This document shows, in pieces, positions 33,195 to 41,146 of a stretch of DNA of 64,000 bases. Every line of letters starts with the position of its first letter. Positions within the stretch are counted from its first letter, which is position 1. Below the pieces are notes generated by a model. That model was given only the letters and a program-made list of their open reading frames with translations. It was not told the origin of the DNA and searched no databases. The position numbers and the translations under genes were made by a program. The DNA is from Halobacteriovorax sp. (GTDB taxonomy: Bacteria > Bdellovibrionota > Bacteriovoracia > Bacteriovoracales > Bacteriovoracaceae), in NCBI GenBank assembly GCA_002720865.1, contig PBIO01000014.1, forward strand, positions 1,115,793-1,179,792, in the 5' to 3' direction.

Positions 33195-34127
33195 ATGGGG
33201 ATGAAAAAGAAAAAACCTTTAGTCGCTATTAGTGGTTGTCTCGTTGGTGAAGCAATTCGTTACGATGGACAACATAAAAGACATCCCCATGTGACCCATG
33301 AGCTTAGTAAGCTTTTTGAGTTTCATAGCTTTTGTCCAGAAGTGGCCATGGGACTTGGTATCCCAAGACCAACAATTAAACTTATGGACAAAGACGGGAA
33401 AACTCATCTTGTTGACTCAAAAGACTCTTCTATTGATCATACAAAACTTGCCCATAAAACTTTTAAGACTCATACAAAGGGAATCGAAAAAGCCCATGGA
33501 ATTATCCTAACTAAGAATTCTCCAAGCTGCGGCCTTGATCCCGTAAAGGTTTATGGGGAGAAGTCGGGTATTCCCTTTCGTAAAACAAAAGGACTTTGGG
33601 CCGAGCATCTTTGCCAAGAGTTTCCTTTGATTCCAAAGATAGATAGTGGTCGTCTTTATGATGATCATCTTAGGGATACTTTTCGAACTCAGGTTTTGGT
33701 TTTTCAAGAATTTCAAGACTTAAAAAAAGAAGCAAAAGAACTGATTAAATTTCACGAAGTTTATAAATATTATATTTTTCAATATGGAGCAGCCCCACTA
33801 AAGGCTCTTGGCAGAATATGTGCTGGTGTCAGTAAATCTAACTTGAAAGAAAAATTCTCTGAGTATGAAGAGTATCTTTTTGGTACTATTTTTCAAAAAA
33901 GCATCACTCCTAAAAATAGAACCAATGTCGCTGAACATATTGCTGGTTACTTCAAAGAAGAACTTGAAGGTGGAGATAAAAAATATCTTCACGATAATAT
34001 AAAAGCCTTTCACACAGGAAAACTTTCCTTTGAAAGTCTTATAGTTCTTATGGGCTTTTTGACCAAAACTTATAAGCAAAAATATTTAAAAGACCAAAAA
34101 CTCTTTTCTCTATATAGTAAACACTAA
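33195..34127 (+). CDS. TudS (DUF523) fused to YbgA (DUF1722) protein
   Basis: Residues about 8-150 form the DUF523/TudS domain: AISGCLVGEAIRYDG, FHSFCPEVAMGLGIPRP and LTKNSPSCGLDPVKVY, which supply the three Cys of the [4Fe-4S] site of thiouracil desulfidases. Residues about 180-300 are the DUF1722/YbgA domain (HEVYKYYIFQYGAAPLKALGR). This fusion is widespread. TudS removes sulfur from thiolated uracil; the role of YbgA is unknown. The stop overlaps the next start in TAATG. Confidence 0.9.
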   Translation: MGMKKKKPLVAISGCLVGEAIRYDGQHKRHPHVTHELSKLFEFHSFCPEVAMGLGIPRPTIKLMDKDGKTHLVDSKDSSIDHTKLAHKTFKTHTKGIEKAHGIILTKNSPSCGLDPVKVYGEKSGIPFRKTKGLWAEHLCQEFPLIPKIDSGRLYDDHLRDTFRTQVLVFQEFQDLKKEAKELIKFHEVYKYYIFQYGAAPLKALGRICAGVSKSNLKEKFSEYEEYLFGTIFQKSITPKNRTNVAEHIAGYFKEELEGGDKKYLHDNIKAFHTGKLSFESLIVLMGFLTKTYKQKYLKDQKLFSLYSKH

Positions 34128-34447
34128 TGGATATTAAACTTTTTCTCTTTTTAAGTTCTGTAACAGTAATTCCCCTTGGTTTAATTTTAAAGTTTTCTCC
34201 TTGGGAGCTTCCGCAAATTCAGTTCTTTTTTCTTGGACTTCTTTTTGTAATAAGGATCGTTTTTTACCGTGAGGAAGAATATAAGAAGAATCTCAAGCCG
34301 GTGGCCAAAGCAGCTCTACAAAAAAAGATTGGTAGAGTTCCCTCAGATCCAGAGACCATTGATTATATTGATAAAAAGCTGGCCGGAAGAAATGTGGCCT
34401 TTTTCGTAGTGATTGGCCTAACCTTTCTCGTTTCAATATTCGCCTAA
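34127..34447 (+). CDS. Small hypothetical membrane protein
   Basis: 106 residues with two N-terminal hydrophobic segments (about 4-20, 27-45) and one near the end (about 88-104), separated by a charged loop (EEEYKKNLKPVAKAALQKKI). No family recognised. It starts inside TAATG with the TudS-YbgA stop, so translation is coupled to that gene. Confidence 0.6.
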   Translation: MDIKLFLFLSSVTVIPLGLILKFSPWELPQIQFFFLGLLFVIRIVFYREEEYKKNLKPVAKAALQKKIGRVPSDPETIDYIDKKLAGRNVAFFVVIGLTFLVSIFA

Positions 34448-34478
34448 AGTTATTTTGTGATTAACCGATAAAACTAGT

Positions 34479-34772
34479 ATGAAATGGACACTAATATCCA
34501 CATTCCTAGTACTTAGCCTGGTTTCCTGTGGTCAGGAGCTAAGAAATAGAAGAGTTGCCTCAGAGGGGCAAGAGCATAATGTCCTGCAGGTTCAAGAGTG
34601 TAACGCTAATAGCGGGTCTGTCTGTGCACAGCCCCCTATGCCGGAATGTCCAGAGGGGATGGGTTGTATTCAAGTCTTTCCTGCGCCCCAGACTTATCAA
34701 AGTGAATGTGAAATGGATCAGGCAAAGGCGGAGTTTATTCAAAATGGCCCTTGCCCTAGTACGACTCTTTAA
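34479..34772 (+). CDS. Small Cys-rich lipoprotein
   Basis: The signal ends in lipobox LVSC (Cys17), so a membrane-anchored lipoprotein is expected. The mature part is short and Cys/Pro-rich (QECNANSGSVC, MPECPEGMGCIQ, SECEMDQ, NGPCPS), likely disulfide-bonded. No family recognised. It converges on the L,D-transpeptidase-like gene with a five-base gap. Confidence 0.6.
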   Translation: MKWTLISTFLVLSLVSCGQELRNRRVASEGQEHNVLQVQECNANSGSVCAQPPMPECPEGMGCIQVFPAPQTYQSECEMDQAKAEFIQNGPCPSTTL

Positions 34773-34777
34773 ACTTT

Positions 34778-35566
34778 TTAAATTTCTCCGCAATAATCCT
34801 CAGGCCAAGCAGCTTCTCTAGGTCCGTAGATAAAAACAAGACCCCCAGCTTGATCTAAACCATCACGAGTATTTCCCTTACCAACAAGAGCATCAATAAC
34901 CGTATCAATATTTCCTTTAGAAACCATAGGGCAGCCACTACTCATGGTATAAACTTTATTATCGCTAACCATTTTATGTGCATGCACTACAACCGCTCGC
35001 TCACAGGCATTATTATTACTAGTCTCAAGTCCATTTAGAACAAGACTTCTATCCCATTTACCCCTGTATTCCATTCCCGCTAGATAAAAACCAGATGAAG
35101 GAGCATTGGAGCCTCTTGAGTTAGAAAAGTATTTGGCCCATCGAATTGAGTTGTGATTTTTCTTTGTGAATCTTCTCATATAACCGGACTTATATCTTCC
35201 GTGGGCCACGGCCATGGACTTTACATCACCGGTAAGGCGGTTCACGAGGAACATTCTCTTTTCTTTACTAGGTGCCGTATAATCGATCATGGCGAAGGTG
35301 GCATTTGAGCCCATTTGATATTGAGACTTTTTATAGCAGCGATTATTGTAAGAGCTACTTCTTGGTTTTTTAAACTCAAAGCTTCTCTCTTGTCCCTTTT
35401 TTAAAAAGCAGTAAACATGCTTAAGCATCTTTGGGTTAGCGCCGGCCTTTTTCAGTTTATGATTGAGGGCCTTCCAGAACTTGCCACTGGTAGGAGCTGG
35501 AGCTGCTTGGGCAACGGATAGAGAAATAAAAAGAGATAAAAGAGTAGAATAGAGTAATGTTTTCAT
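34778..35566 (-). CDS. Exported murein L,D-transpeptidase-like protein (YkuD_2 type)
   Basis: Signal peptide (MKTLLYSTLLSLFISLSVAQA). The C-terminal half matches the catalytic domain family of PF13645: FAMIDYTAPSKEKRMFLVNR, VVVHAHKMV with His195 and His197, and TMSSGCPMVS with the predicted nucleophile Cys212. Such enzymes form or remodel 3-3 cross-links, or attach ligands to peptidoglycan. Length, 262 residues, is normal for the group. Confidence 0.85.
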   Translation of the reverse strand: MKTLLYSTLLSLFISLSVAQAAPAPTSGKFWKALNHKLKKAGANPKMLKHVYCFLKKGQERSFEFKKPRSSSYNNRCYKKSQYQMGSNATFAMIDYTAPSKEKRMFLVNRLTGDVKSMAVAHGRYKSGYMRRFTKKNHNSIRWAKYFSNSRGSNAPSSGFYLAGMEYRGKWDRSLVLNGLETSNNNACERAVVVHAHKMVSDNKVYTMSSGCPMVSKGNIDTVIDALVGKGNTRDGLDQAGGLVFIYGPREAAWPEDYCGEI

Positions 35567-35633
35567 TACTCTATTCTAATTCCTATTGATGATTTTTTTT
35601 ATGAGGCAAATATCATTCAACGAACTTAGTTGG

Positions 35634-36014
35634 TTATTCGTCGCTATTTCTAGAATCTCTAAATCTTTTTCTGCGTTCTTGTCTTCTTTGACGATAGTCC
35701 TGTCGATCAGATTTACGATCTTCCCGAAAGGCCTTGCGGTCCTCTTTTCTATCTTGTCTATAGTCTTGTCTAGCTTGCTTTCTTTCATCACTACTTAAGC
35801 CGCGTCTATTTTCACGAAAATCTTGTCGATCGCTTCGCCGCTCTTTTCTTGCGGATTGACGGTCGCTTCGTCTTTCTTTTCTATAGTCCTGGCGATCTTG
35901 ACGCCTTTCCTGACGATTCTCCTGCCTGGCCTCTCTTCTTTCAGACCTCTTGCTGCTAGCCTCGGCCGTACTGATTAAAAGAGATAAACAAATAAAGCTA
36001 CTAAGTAATTTCAT
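35634..36014 (-). CDS. Exported protein built of 11-residue Arg-rich repeats
   Basis: Signal peptide (MKLLSSFICLSLLISTAEA) and then, from Arg23 to the end (residue 126), an almost pure series of 11-residue units with consensus R-x-x-R-R/K-x-x-R-x-x-F/Y: RQERRQDRQDY, RKERRSDRQSA, RKERRSDRQDF, RQDRKEDRKAF, REDRKSDRQDY, RQRRQERRKRF. Only one unit (RKQARQDY, 78-85) is short by three. An 11-residue period favours a long straight or right-handed helix with a stripe of Arg and aromatics. No family recognised. It could bind DNA, RNA, LPS or another anionic polymer. An AAGTACTT palindrome lies 57 bases upstream. Confidence 0.7.
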   Translation of the reverse strand: MKLLSSFICLSLLISTAEASSKRSERREARQENRQERRQDRQDYRKERRSDRQSARKERRSDRQDFRENRRGLSSDERKQARQDYRQDRKEDRKAFREDRKSDRQDYRQRRQERRKRFRDSRNSDE

Positions 36015-36070
36015 AATTCCTCCGCTGTTAGATAGTATTACGAATCGAAAATGGGTAAAGTTGCGAATTT

Positions 36071-36078
36071 AAGTACTT
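36071..36078. promoter_or_regulatory. AAGTACTT palindrome in a divergent promoter
   Basis: Intergenic octamer AAGTACTT between the repeat-protein gene (57 bases) and the arfB-like gene (50 bases). Fourth of the recurrent sites listed at 3267. Confidence 0.3.
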
Positions 36079-36127
36079 AGAATTACTAGGATATGGCCTT
36101 TACTTCGATGTTCTGTATGATGGAAAT

Positions 36128-36535
36128 ATGCCAATAGTTAAGCGTATCCCAGCGGGGGAGTTAGATTTTAGTTTTTCAAGGAGCTCTGGGGCCGGAGGTC
36201 AAAACGTTAATAAGGTGAACACAAAGGTAAGCCTTAGGTGGAATATAAATAAATCTTCCTCACTCCCAAAGACCGCTAAAGATAGGTTTTATAAAAAGTT
36301 TAAAAGAAGAATTTCAGATGGGGGTGTGGTGATACTTCATTCTCAGCGCTATAGATCACAAGCTAGAAATATCGCTGACTGTATTGAAAAACTTCATGAG
36401 ATGATTGAGGCCATAGCAAAACCGCCAAAAAAAAGAGTGGGAACTAAGCCCACTCGATCATCTATAGAAAAAAGAATTAAAACTAAAAAATCAAAATCTG
36501 AGACTAAGAAGACTCGTCAAAAAGTTCGTTACTAA
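36128..36535 (+). CDS. arfB: Peptidyl-tRNA hydrolase ArfB-like release factor
   Basis: A stand-alone class I release-factor catalytic domain: the Gly-Gly-Gln motif at residues 23-25 in SSGAGGQNVNKVNTKVSLRW, then HSQRYRSQARNIADCIEKLH and a long Lys/Arg-rich tail (KRIKTKKSKSETKKTRQK) that in ArfB enters the empty mRNA channel. It frees peptides from ribosomes stalled without a stop codon. The stop overlaps the convergent 3D-domain gene by four bases (CTAA). Confidence 0.9.
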   Translation: MPIVKRIPAGELDFSFSRSSGAGGQNVNKVNTKVSLRWNINKSSSLPKTAKDRFYKKFKRRISDGGVVILHSQRYRSQARNIADCIEKLHEMIEAIAKPPKKRVGTKPTRSSIEKRIKTKKSKSETKKTRQKVRY

Positions 36536-37290
36536 TATCTTTGCATATGAATCTTAGTCATTCCTGCAATGATGTCTTCATCCCTAACCAAATAAGCTTT
36601 AAATGTTTTTGAGCTATGACTTCTGATCCAAGGAAATTTATGCTTTTTCAAGTTACCTGTAAAAACATCAATATGATTTCCTTTAATTGCACCGCCGTGA
36701 TCGCCGGCAAAGAAATAACCATCATGCTTAAACTTCTTACCACCTGGAACTGTAATAACCGTTCCTCTCGCTTGTGGAATATAGACCACTGATCCAAAAG
36801 GTATATGACTTGAGTCTACAGCAATTGTTCTATAGGGAACTAGAGCATAGCCTCTATCTTGCTCTCCCTCACCCCATTTAGAGTAAGCAACTTTAAATTT
36901 TACTTCTCCACTAGAGCCGAAACGACCGCCAAAATAAATACTGCAGTCTAGCTGTCTTCTTCCTCGCCCGTCATAATTAAAGGTGACAGTTTTTCCATTT
37001 TTAAATTTAAGTGCCACACTTCCTTCCATGGCGGCGTAACAAAAGTATTTATCAGAAAGGGCCACTTGCTCACTGCCAACCTTTAAAGGAACTTCATTTC
37101 TATCCTTAAACTTTTGAGTGGCTGAAGGGCTATTGCTTCTAAGCTCAGTATAATAGTTGGTTGCCCATAGTTTTTCTTCCGGGCCTAAAAGGCTCGTTTT
37201 CTTAAACTCTTTAAAGGGAGGTATTTCGTTAGTATTGGCAAATAAGGTGGCGCTGCCAAAAAGGCTCGCGAGAATAATAAGTTTTTTCAT
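36532..37290 (-). CDS. Exported 3D-domain protein (MltA-like)
   Basis: Signal peptide (MKKLIILASLFGSATLFA). The C-terminal half has the 3D domain named for three conserved Asp: RTIAVDSSHIPFGSVVYIP and FFAGDHGGAIKGNHIDVFTG. These residues are in the catalytic groove of MltA-type lytic transglycosylases. The N-terminal part (YTELRSNSPSATQKFKDR) may be a small binding module. Likely peptidoglycan-active, without the full MltA barrel. Confidence 0.85.
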   Translation of the reverse strand: MKKLIILASLFGSATLFANTNEIPPFKEFKKTSLLGPEEKLWATNYYTELRSNSPSATQKFKDRNEVPLKVGSEQVALSDKYFCYAAMEGSVALKFKNGKTVTFNYDGRGRRQLDCSIYFGGRFGSSGEVKFKVAYSKWGEGEQDRGYALVPYRTIAVDSSHIPFGSVVYIPQARGTVITVPGGKKFKHDGYFFAGDHGGAIKGNHIDVFTGNLKKHKFPWIRSHSSKTFKAYLVRDEDIIAGMTKIHMQRY

Positions 37291-37376
37291 AACTTAATTT
37301 TCGCATAGGTGGGGCTTTGATAGAATACGGTTAATCTTACCTTTTCTTTCTCTTTTTCCTGAGTAAAATACTCATT

Positions 37377-37706
37377 ATGAGTAATGATAACAAATTAGTT
37401 TGGTCCGACGAAGAAGGGGACCTGCGTAAAAAGAAGTCTGAGGCAAAGGAGCAATCGGTAGATGATTCAACTGTTGAGCTTTTGATTAAGAGACTAACCA
37501 CAGGAAAGGGCCGAACGGTTATTGAAATTACTGGTCTTCCGAACAATAAATCCTGGTGCAAAAAATTAGCAAAAGATCTTAAAAAATCGTTGGGTGTAGG
37601 CGGAGCCTATAAAAATGATTTTATTGAAGTTCATGGTGAAAAACTTGAAGACGTAAAAAGTTTTTTGTCTAAAAAAAGTTTAAGCTTTAAACAAATCGGA
37701 GGCTAG
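37377..37706 (+). CDS. SUI1/eIF1-like translation factor (YciH family)
   Basis: The C-terminal 70 residues are a SUI1 domain: TTGKGRTVIEITGLPNNKSW, KLAKDLKKSLGVGGAYKN and FIEVHGEKLEDVKSFL correspond to the KGRG-x-VT...LK...GxGG...IEIQG pattern of YciH. The first 40 residues are charged. YciH proteins may affect start-codon fidelity. It abuts the convergent Opu gene with zero gap. Confidence 0.88.
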   Translation: MSNDNKLVWSDEEGDLRKKKSEAKEQSVDDSTVELLIKRLTTGKGRTVIEITGLPNNKSWCKKLAKDLKKSLGVGGAYKNDFIEVHGEKLEDVKSFLSKKSLSFKQIGG

Positions 37707-39269
37707 CTAAGCTCTTCTTTTTTTAGCAAGCCTAATTCCTTTAGATACTAATTGAGTCTCACTCCAACCAATAAATTTATCAGCGATAATTGCAAGTAGG
37801 GCAGAAGGGATGGCTCCTAGTAAAATAAGATTAGAATTAACAGTGGAGACACCTCGGAAGATGGGATCACCAAGCCCGCCGGCTCCTATCAGGGCAGCGA
37901 GAGTTGCTGTACCAATCACGATGACGGTTGCCGTTCTTAGGCCCGCTAAGATAATGGGAAGGGCCAAAGGAATTTCAACCTTAAAAAGGATTTGAGTATT
38001 GGTTAAACCTATTCCCCTAGAAGCTTCCACAAAATTTCTATCGACTGCTCTTATTCCTTCATAAGTATTTCTAACCAAAGGCAAAAGGGAATATAAAAAC
38101 AATGCTAGGGCCGCAGGAGCAAATCCTATTCCTAAAATAGGAATAAGAAAGCCAAGTAGAGCTAAACTAGGAATTGTTTGAATTGTATTTATAACGGGAA
38201 AAATAAGTTTGGCGGCTTTTTCTTTTCTCGTTAAGAGCACTCCAAGAGGTAGTGATATTAAGAGAGCGAAGAAGATGGCACTAAAGCTTAACCATAGGTG
38301 TTCTATGACTAGCTTTAAGAGCTCTCCTTTTCTTGAATAAGCAAAACTTATAAAGCTTGTTTGAACTTCTTGATTAATAATTTCCCCTTTAAGAAGTTTT
38401 TTATTAATTAAGAAATTTCGAGCAACATCCTTTGGGTCTTGTTTTAATCGGTCAACCTGATCGTTCATTTCAATCATTTCATCTTCAGATATAAGACCTT
38501 CTAGTTTTTGAATTGTTTCTTTTAGAACTGGATTCTGTTTTAAAAAATCTGCTTTTGCTAAGAAAGCTGGGTTATAAGGGGGAAAGTAATTCTTATCGTC
38601 CTTTAAAATTCTAAGGTTAAAGGCCTTAATTCTTCCATCGGTAGAGTAGGAAACGATAAAATCAACTTGTTTATCTTTTATCGCAGAATACATAAGTCCA
38701 GCGTTCATTGAAACTATATTTTCCTGACTAAAGTTAAGACCGTACTCACTGGCCATTCCTTTATATCCATCTTTTCTTTCCATGAACTCGTAAGGGGCAC
38801 CTAGTTTATAAGCACCAAGCTTACCGGCTAATTCGCTTATTGTTTTAATGGAGCTTAGCTCTTTATCATTCTTTCTAATGGTTAAGGCGTAGGTATTATT
38901 AAAACCGAGAGGTTTGGACCAAGCGATTCCATACTTATCTAAAAACTGTCTACTTACTATTTCATGAACTTTTTTGGGCTCTCGTTCTCCATTCATCTTT
39001 AGAATCATGACATAACCAGTTCCGGTATAGTCTGGGTAAACATGAATTCCACCGTGGTTTAGAGCATCAAAGGCAACCTTTGTACCACCTAAGCTAAACT
39101 TTCTTATGACCTTTTCACCAGAGTCTTCTAAGAGTAAGGCTAACATTTCTGAGTTAATAACACTCTCAGAGAAACTTTTTGAACCAATGATTATTGGTAC
39201 GTTGGCATATAAATTTGAGATAAAAAATAAACAGATTAAAAACTTATTCACCAGAATGCCCTTGAACAA
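37707..39269 (-). CDS. Osmoprotectant ABC transporter, substrate-binding domain fused to permease
   Basis: The N-terminus has a signal-like anchor, then an OpuAC-type binding domain (about 24-290): IIIGSKSFSESVINSEMLAL, HVYPDYTGTGYVM. From about 320 a permease follows with six helices and the EAA loop EASRGIGLTNTQILFKVEIP. The order binding domain then permease is the reverse of the better-known OpuABC-type fusions. Substrate is probably glycine betaine, choline or a similar quaternary amine. It overlaps the ATPase gene by 26 bases. Confidence 0.9.
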   Translation of the reverse strand: MFKGILVNKFLICLFFISNLYANVPIIIGSKSFSESVINSEMLALLLEDSGEKVIRKFSLGGTKVAFDALNHGGIHVYPDYTGTGYVMILKMNGEREPKKVHEIVSRQFLDKYGIAWSKPLGFNNTYALTIRKNDKELSSIKTISELAGKLGAYKLGAPYEFMERKDGYKGMASEYGLNFSQENIVSMNAGLMYSAIKDKQVDFIVSYSTDGRIKAFNLRILKDDKNYFPPYNPAFLAKADFLKQNPVLKETIQKLEGLISEDEMIEMNDQVDRLKQDPKDVARNFLINKKLLKGEIINQEVQTSFISFAYSRKGELLKLVIEHLWLSFSAIFFALLISLPLGVLLTRKEKAAKLIFPVINTIQTIPSLALLGFLIPILGIGFAPAALALFLYSLLPLVRNTYEGIRAVDRNFVEASRGIGLTNTQILFKVEIPLALPIILAGLRTATVIVIGTATLAALIGAGGLGDPIFRGVSTVNSNLILLGAIPSALLAIIADKFIGWSETQLVSKGIRLAKKRRA

Positions 39270-39975
39270 AATCTTCTACAAAGGCATTAGCCGGTCTTTC
39301 AAGGAAATCCTCTTTCGTCCCTACTTGAGTAATCTCACCCTTATGCATAAGAATTATTTTATGTCCTAACTTAAAGGCCTCATCCATATCGTGAGTCACG
39401 ATGATAATTGTTTTATGAAGTTTTTCGTTAAGGTTCCAAAATTCCTCATGAAGAGAATTTCTTGTAATAGGATCAAGAGCTCCGAAGGGTTCATCCATTA
39501 GCATAACGGGAGGGTCTTCCATAAGTGCTCTGGCTATTCCCACTCTTTGCTGTTGACCACCACTTAGTTCAATGGGGTAGCGATTCGCAAATTGGTCATA
39601 GGGCATATTGATGATTCCCATGAGTTCATCCACTCTTCGCGTGATAAAATCTCGGTCACGTTTCATGATTTTTGATAATAAGGAGATATTATCCTTAACG
39701 GTTAAATGAGGCAGGAGCCCTGCCTTTTGGATCACGTAGCCAATTTTTCTACGCCATGTGACAGGATCGACACTTCGCGCGTCATCACTGCCAACGAGAA
39801 TTTTTCCATCAGTTGGCTCAATGAGTCTATTGATCATTTTTAGAGTTGTCGTCTTTCCACAGCCACTAGTGCCTATAATACAGCCGATCTCGCCTTTCTC
39901 TAAGGAGAATGACACACCTTTAACCGCGTGAATATTTCCGTTAAAAGTTTTTCTTAAGTTTTCTACTTTAATCAT
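39244..39975 (-). CDS. Osmoprotectant ABC transporter ATPase (OpuCA/ProV-like)
   Basis: Walker A is GTSGCGKTT (about 33-41), the signature is LSGGQQQRVGIARAL, Walker B with the following D-loop is VMLMDEPFGALDP, and the switch His lies in IIVTHDMDEA. The product of 243 residues lacks the C-terminal CBS domains that many ProV/OpuCA proteins use for osmotic gating. It is the first gene of a two-gene operon. Confidence 0.92.
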   Translation of the reverse strand: MIKVENLRKTFNGNIHAVKGVSFSLEKGEIGCIIGTSGCGKTTTLKMINRLIEPTDGKILVGSDDARSVDPVTWRRKIGYVIQKAGLLPHLTVKDNISLLSKIMKRDRDFITRRVDELMGIINMPYDQFANRYPIELSGGQQQRVGIARALMEDPPVMLMDEPFGALDPITRNSLHEEFWNLNEKLHKTIIIVTHDMDEAFKLGHKIILMHKGEITQVGTKEDFLERPANAFVEDFVQGHSGE

Positions 39976-40114
39976 ATGGTTATTAAGGCTAACACATCTA
40001 AAAACTTTATGTAGGTTTACCTAAAATAAATGCCGTCTTGCCCTACACATACTAGTTTTTATGTGATTTTATAAATATTCATACTTATTAAAATGAAGCG
40101 GAGGTTAACGCGTT

Positions 40115-40576
40115 ATGACTTTAAACGAAGGCGATTATGTTACTGGTAAGGGAATCCCTGTAGGTGAGTACTTAGGCGTTAATGAGCTAACTGAAGGAGC
40201 TATGTTCCACAAGATCTACGACGTTTCAAAAAAAGCAACTCATTATGTTCCAATTGAAAGTGAAGGTAGTCTTCGTAAGCTTCCATCAAAGTCGACGATT
40301 ATGAAAAATCTAAAGATCTTCGAAAAAGATCAAACGATCGATATTGGTGAAGTAGACGGAAGTCGTTATAGATATTTTAATGAAAAATTGGATAAGATGA
40401 CTTTTAAGGCCGAGATCGAAGTTCTTCATGACTTGGTCGTACTTAAAAAAGATAAATCAACTTCAGTAAGTGAAAATAAACTTCTTATTAGTTTAAGAGA
40501 AAAGGTTGTGAATGAAATGTCACATATTCTCGCTTCAAATTCTAAAGAAGTAGAAGGATTACTTACTCTTCAATAA
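40115..40576 (+). CDS. CarD/CdnL-like RNA polymerase-binding regulator
   Basis: Residues 5-65 resemble the RNA polymerase-interacting CarD_CdnL_TRCF domain: EGDYVTGKGIPVGEYLG corresponds to GD-x-V-x2-G-x-GVGE, and HYVPIESEGSLRKLPSKSTI corresponds to x-VP-x-GLR-x-S. The helical C-terminus (FNEKLDKMTFKAEIEVLHDL then VVLKKDKSTSVSENKLL) matches the CdnL C-terminal domain (Y-x-E-K...E-x2-RDL...LSxxE). Such proteins stabilise promoter complexes. The N-terminal match is somewhat divergent. GGAGG lies before the ATG. Confidence 0.75.
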   Translation: MTLNEGDYVTGKGIPVGEYLGVNELTEGAMFHKIYDVSKKATHYVPIESEGSLRKLPSKSTIMKNLKIFEKDQTIDIGEVDGSRYRYFNEKLDKMTFKAEIEVLHDLVVLKKDKSTSVSENKLLISLREKVVNEMSHILASNSKEVEGLLTLQ

Positions 40577-40578
40577 GA

Positions 40579-40944
40579 TTACATCGTAGCGCGAATGATC
40601 TCTAGGGTTTGTTCGCGCGCTTCAAAATGCGATAGACCTTCAAGCATATATTTATCGTAAAGTTCCATATAATGCTGCCTTCTTCTATCACCGGCTTCTG
40701 ACTGATCCCTTCGATCTTTAATTCGAACCATCATTGTAAAACCACAGCGAAAACAGTCCCTAAACTCTTTCACGACAAATTTCTCATTCACCTTATAATC
40801 AAAGAGGGGTTTTCTTTTATTTGGAGCCGTTCCATCAAGATACTCTGGACGACTATAGAAACGAGTTCCACAGCTGCACTTTTTTGGAAATGGGTTTCCA
40901 ACAATCTCTCCGCGAAGTGCTTTACAAAATATGCCAGTACTCAT
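40579..40944 (-). CDS. Hypothetical zinc-ribbon-like protein
   Basis: The 121-residue product has two Cys pairs, KKCSCGTRFYSRPEYLDG and RDCFRCGFTMMV, which can form one zinc ribbon. A long charged helix follows (KDRRDQSEAGDRRRQHYMEL). No family recognised. It converges on the CarD-like gene with a two-base gap. An RNA- or DNA-binding role is conceivable only by analogy. Confidence 0.6.
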   Translation of the reverse strand: MSTGIFCKALRGEIVGNPFPKKCSCGTRFYSRPEYLDGTAPNKRKPLFDYKVNEKFVVKEFRDCFRCGFTMMVRIKDRRDQSEAGDRRRQHYMELYDKYMLEGLSHFEAREQTLEIIRATM

Positions 40945-41030
40945 TACTACCCTTTAGTTAAATTGAACTTACTTCATTCTAACCTGCTGTCTTATTACCT
41001 ATCGGTGATTTCAAGGACTTACTTTAAAGA

Positions 41031-41043
41031 ACCCATCTTGGGT
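41031..41043. repeat. Small palindrome in the gap before the large exported protein
   Basis: ACCCA-tct-TGGGT, a perfect short inverted repeat about 100 bases upstream of the start at 41147. The gap of about 200 bases (40945-41146) contains no other feature I can support. Confidence 0.3.
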
Positions 41044-41146
41044 GAACTAAGTTATTGATATTATGAGACTAAATCTTGAAGGTTTATTGGCAATTCCCTA
41101 GGGCAATAGCTTATCAAAATGCTTGAAGTGACCGAAAAGACTAAAA

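Noticed and set aside
35576-35798. Short frames on both strands near the Arg-rich repeat gene
   Set aside because: They overlap the 11-residue repeat gene in other frames. The repeat period and signal peptide support only the frame 35634-36014.
35634-35950. CRISPR-like array suggested by recurring DNA words
   Set aside because: The repeats encode 11-residue protein units (33-base period with strong divergence), contiguous and without unique spacers.
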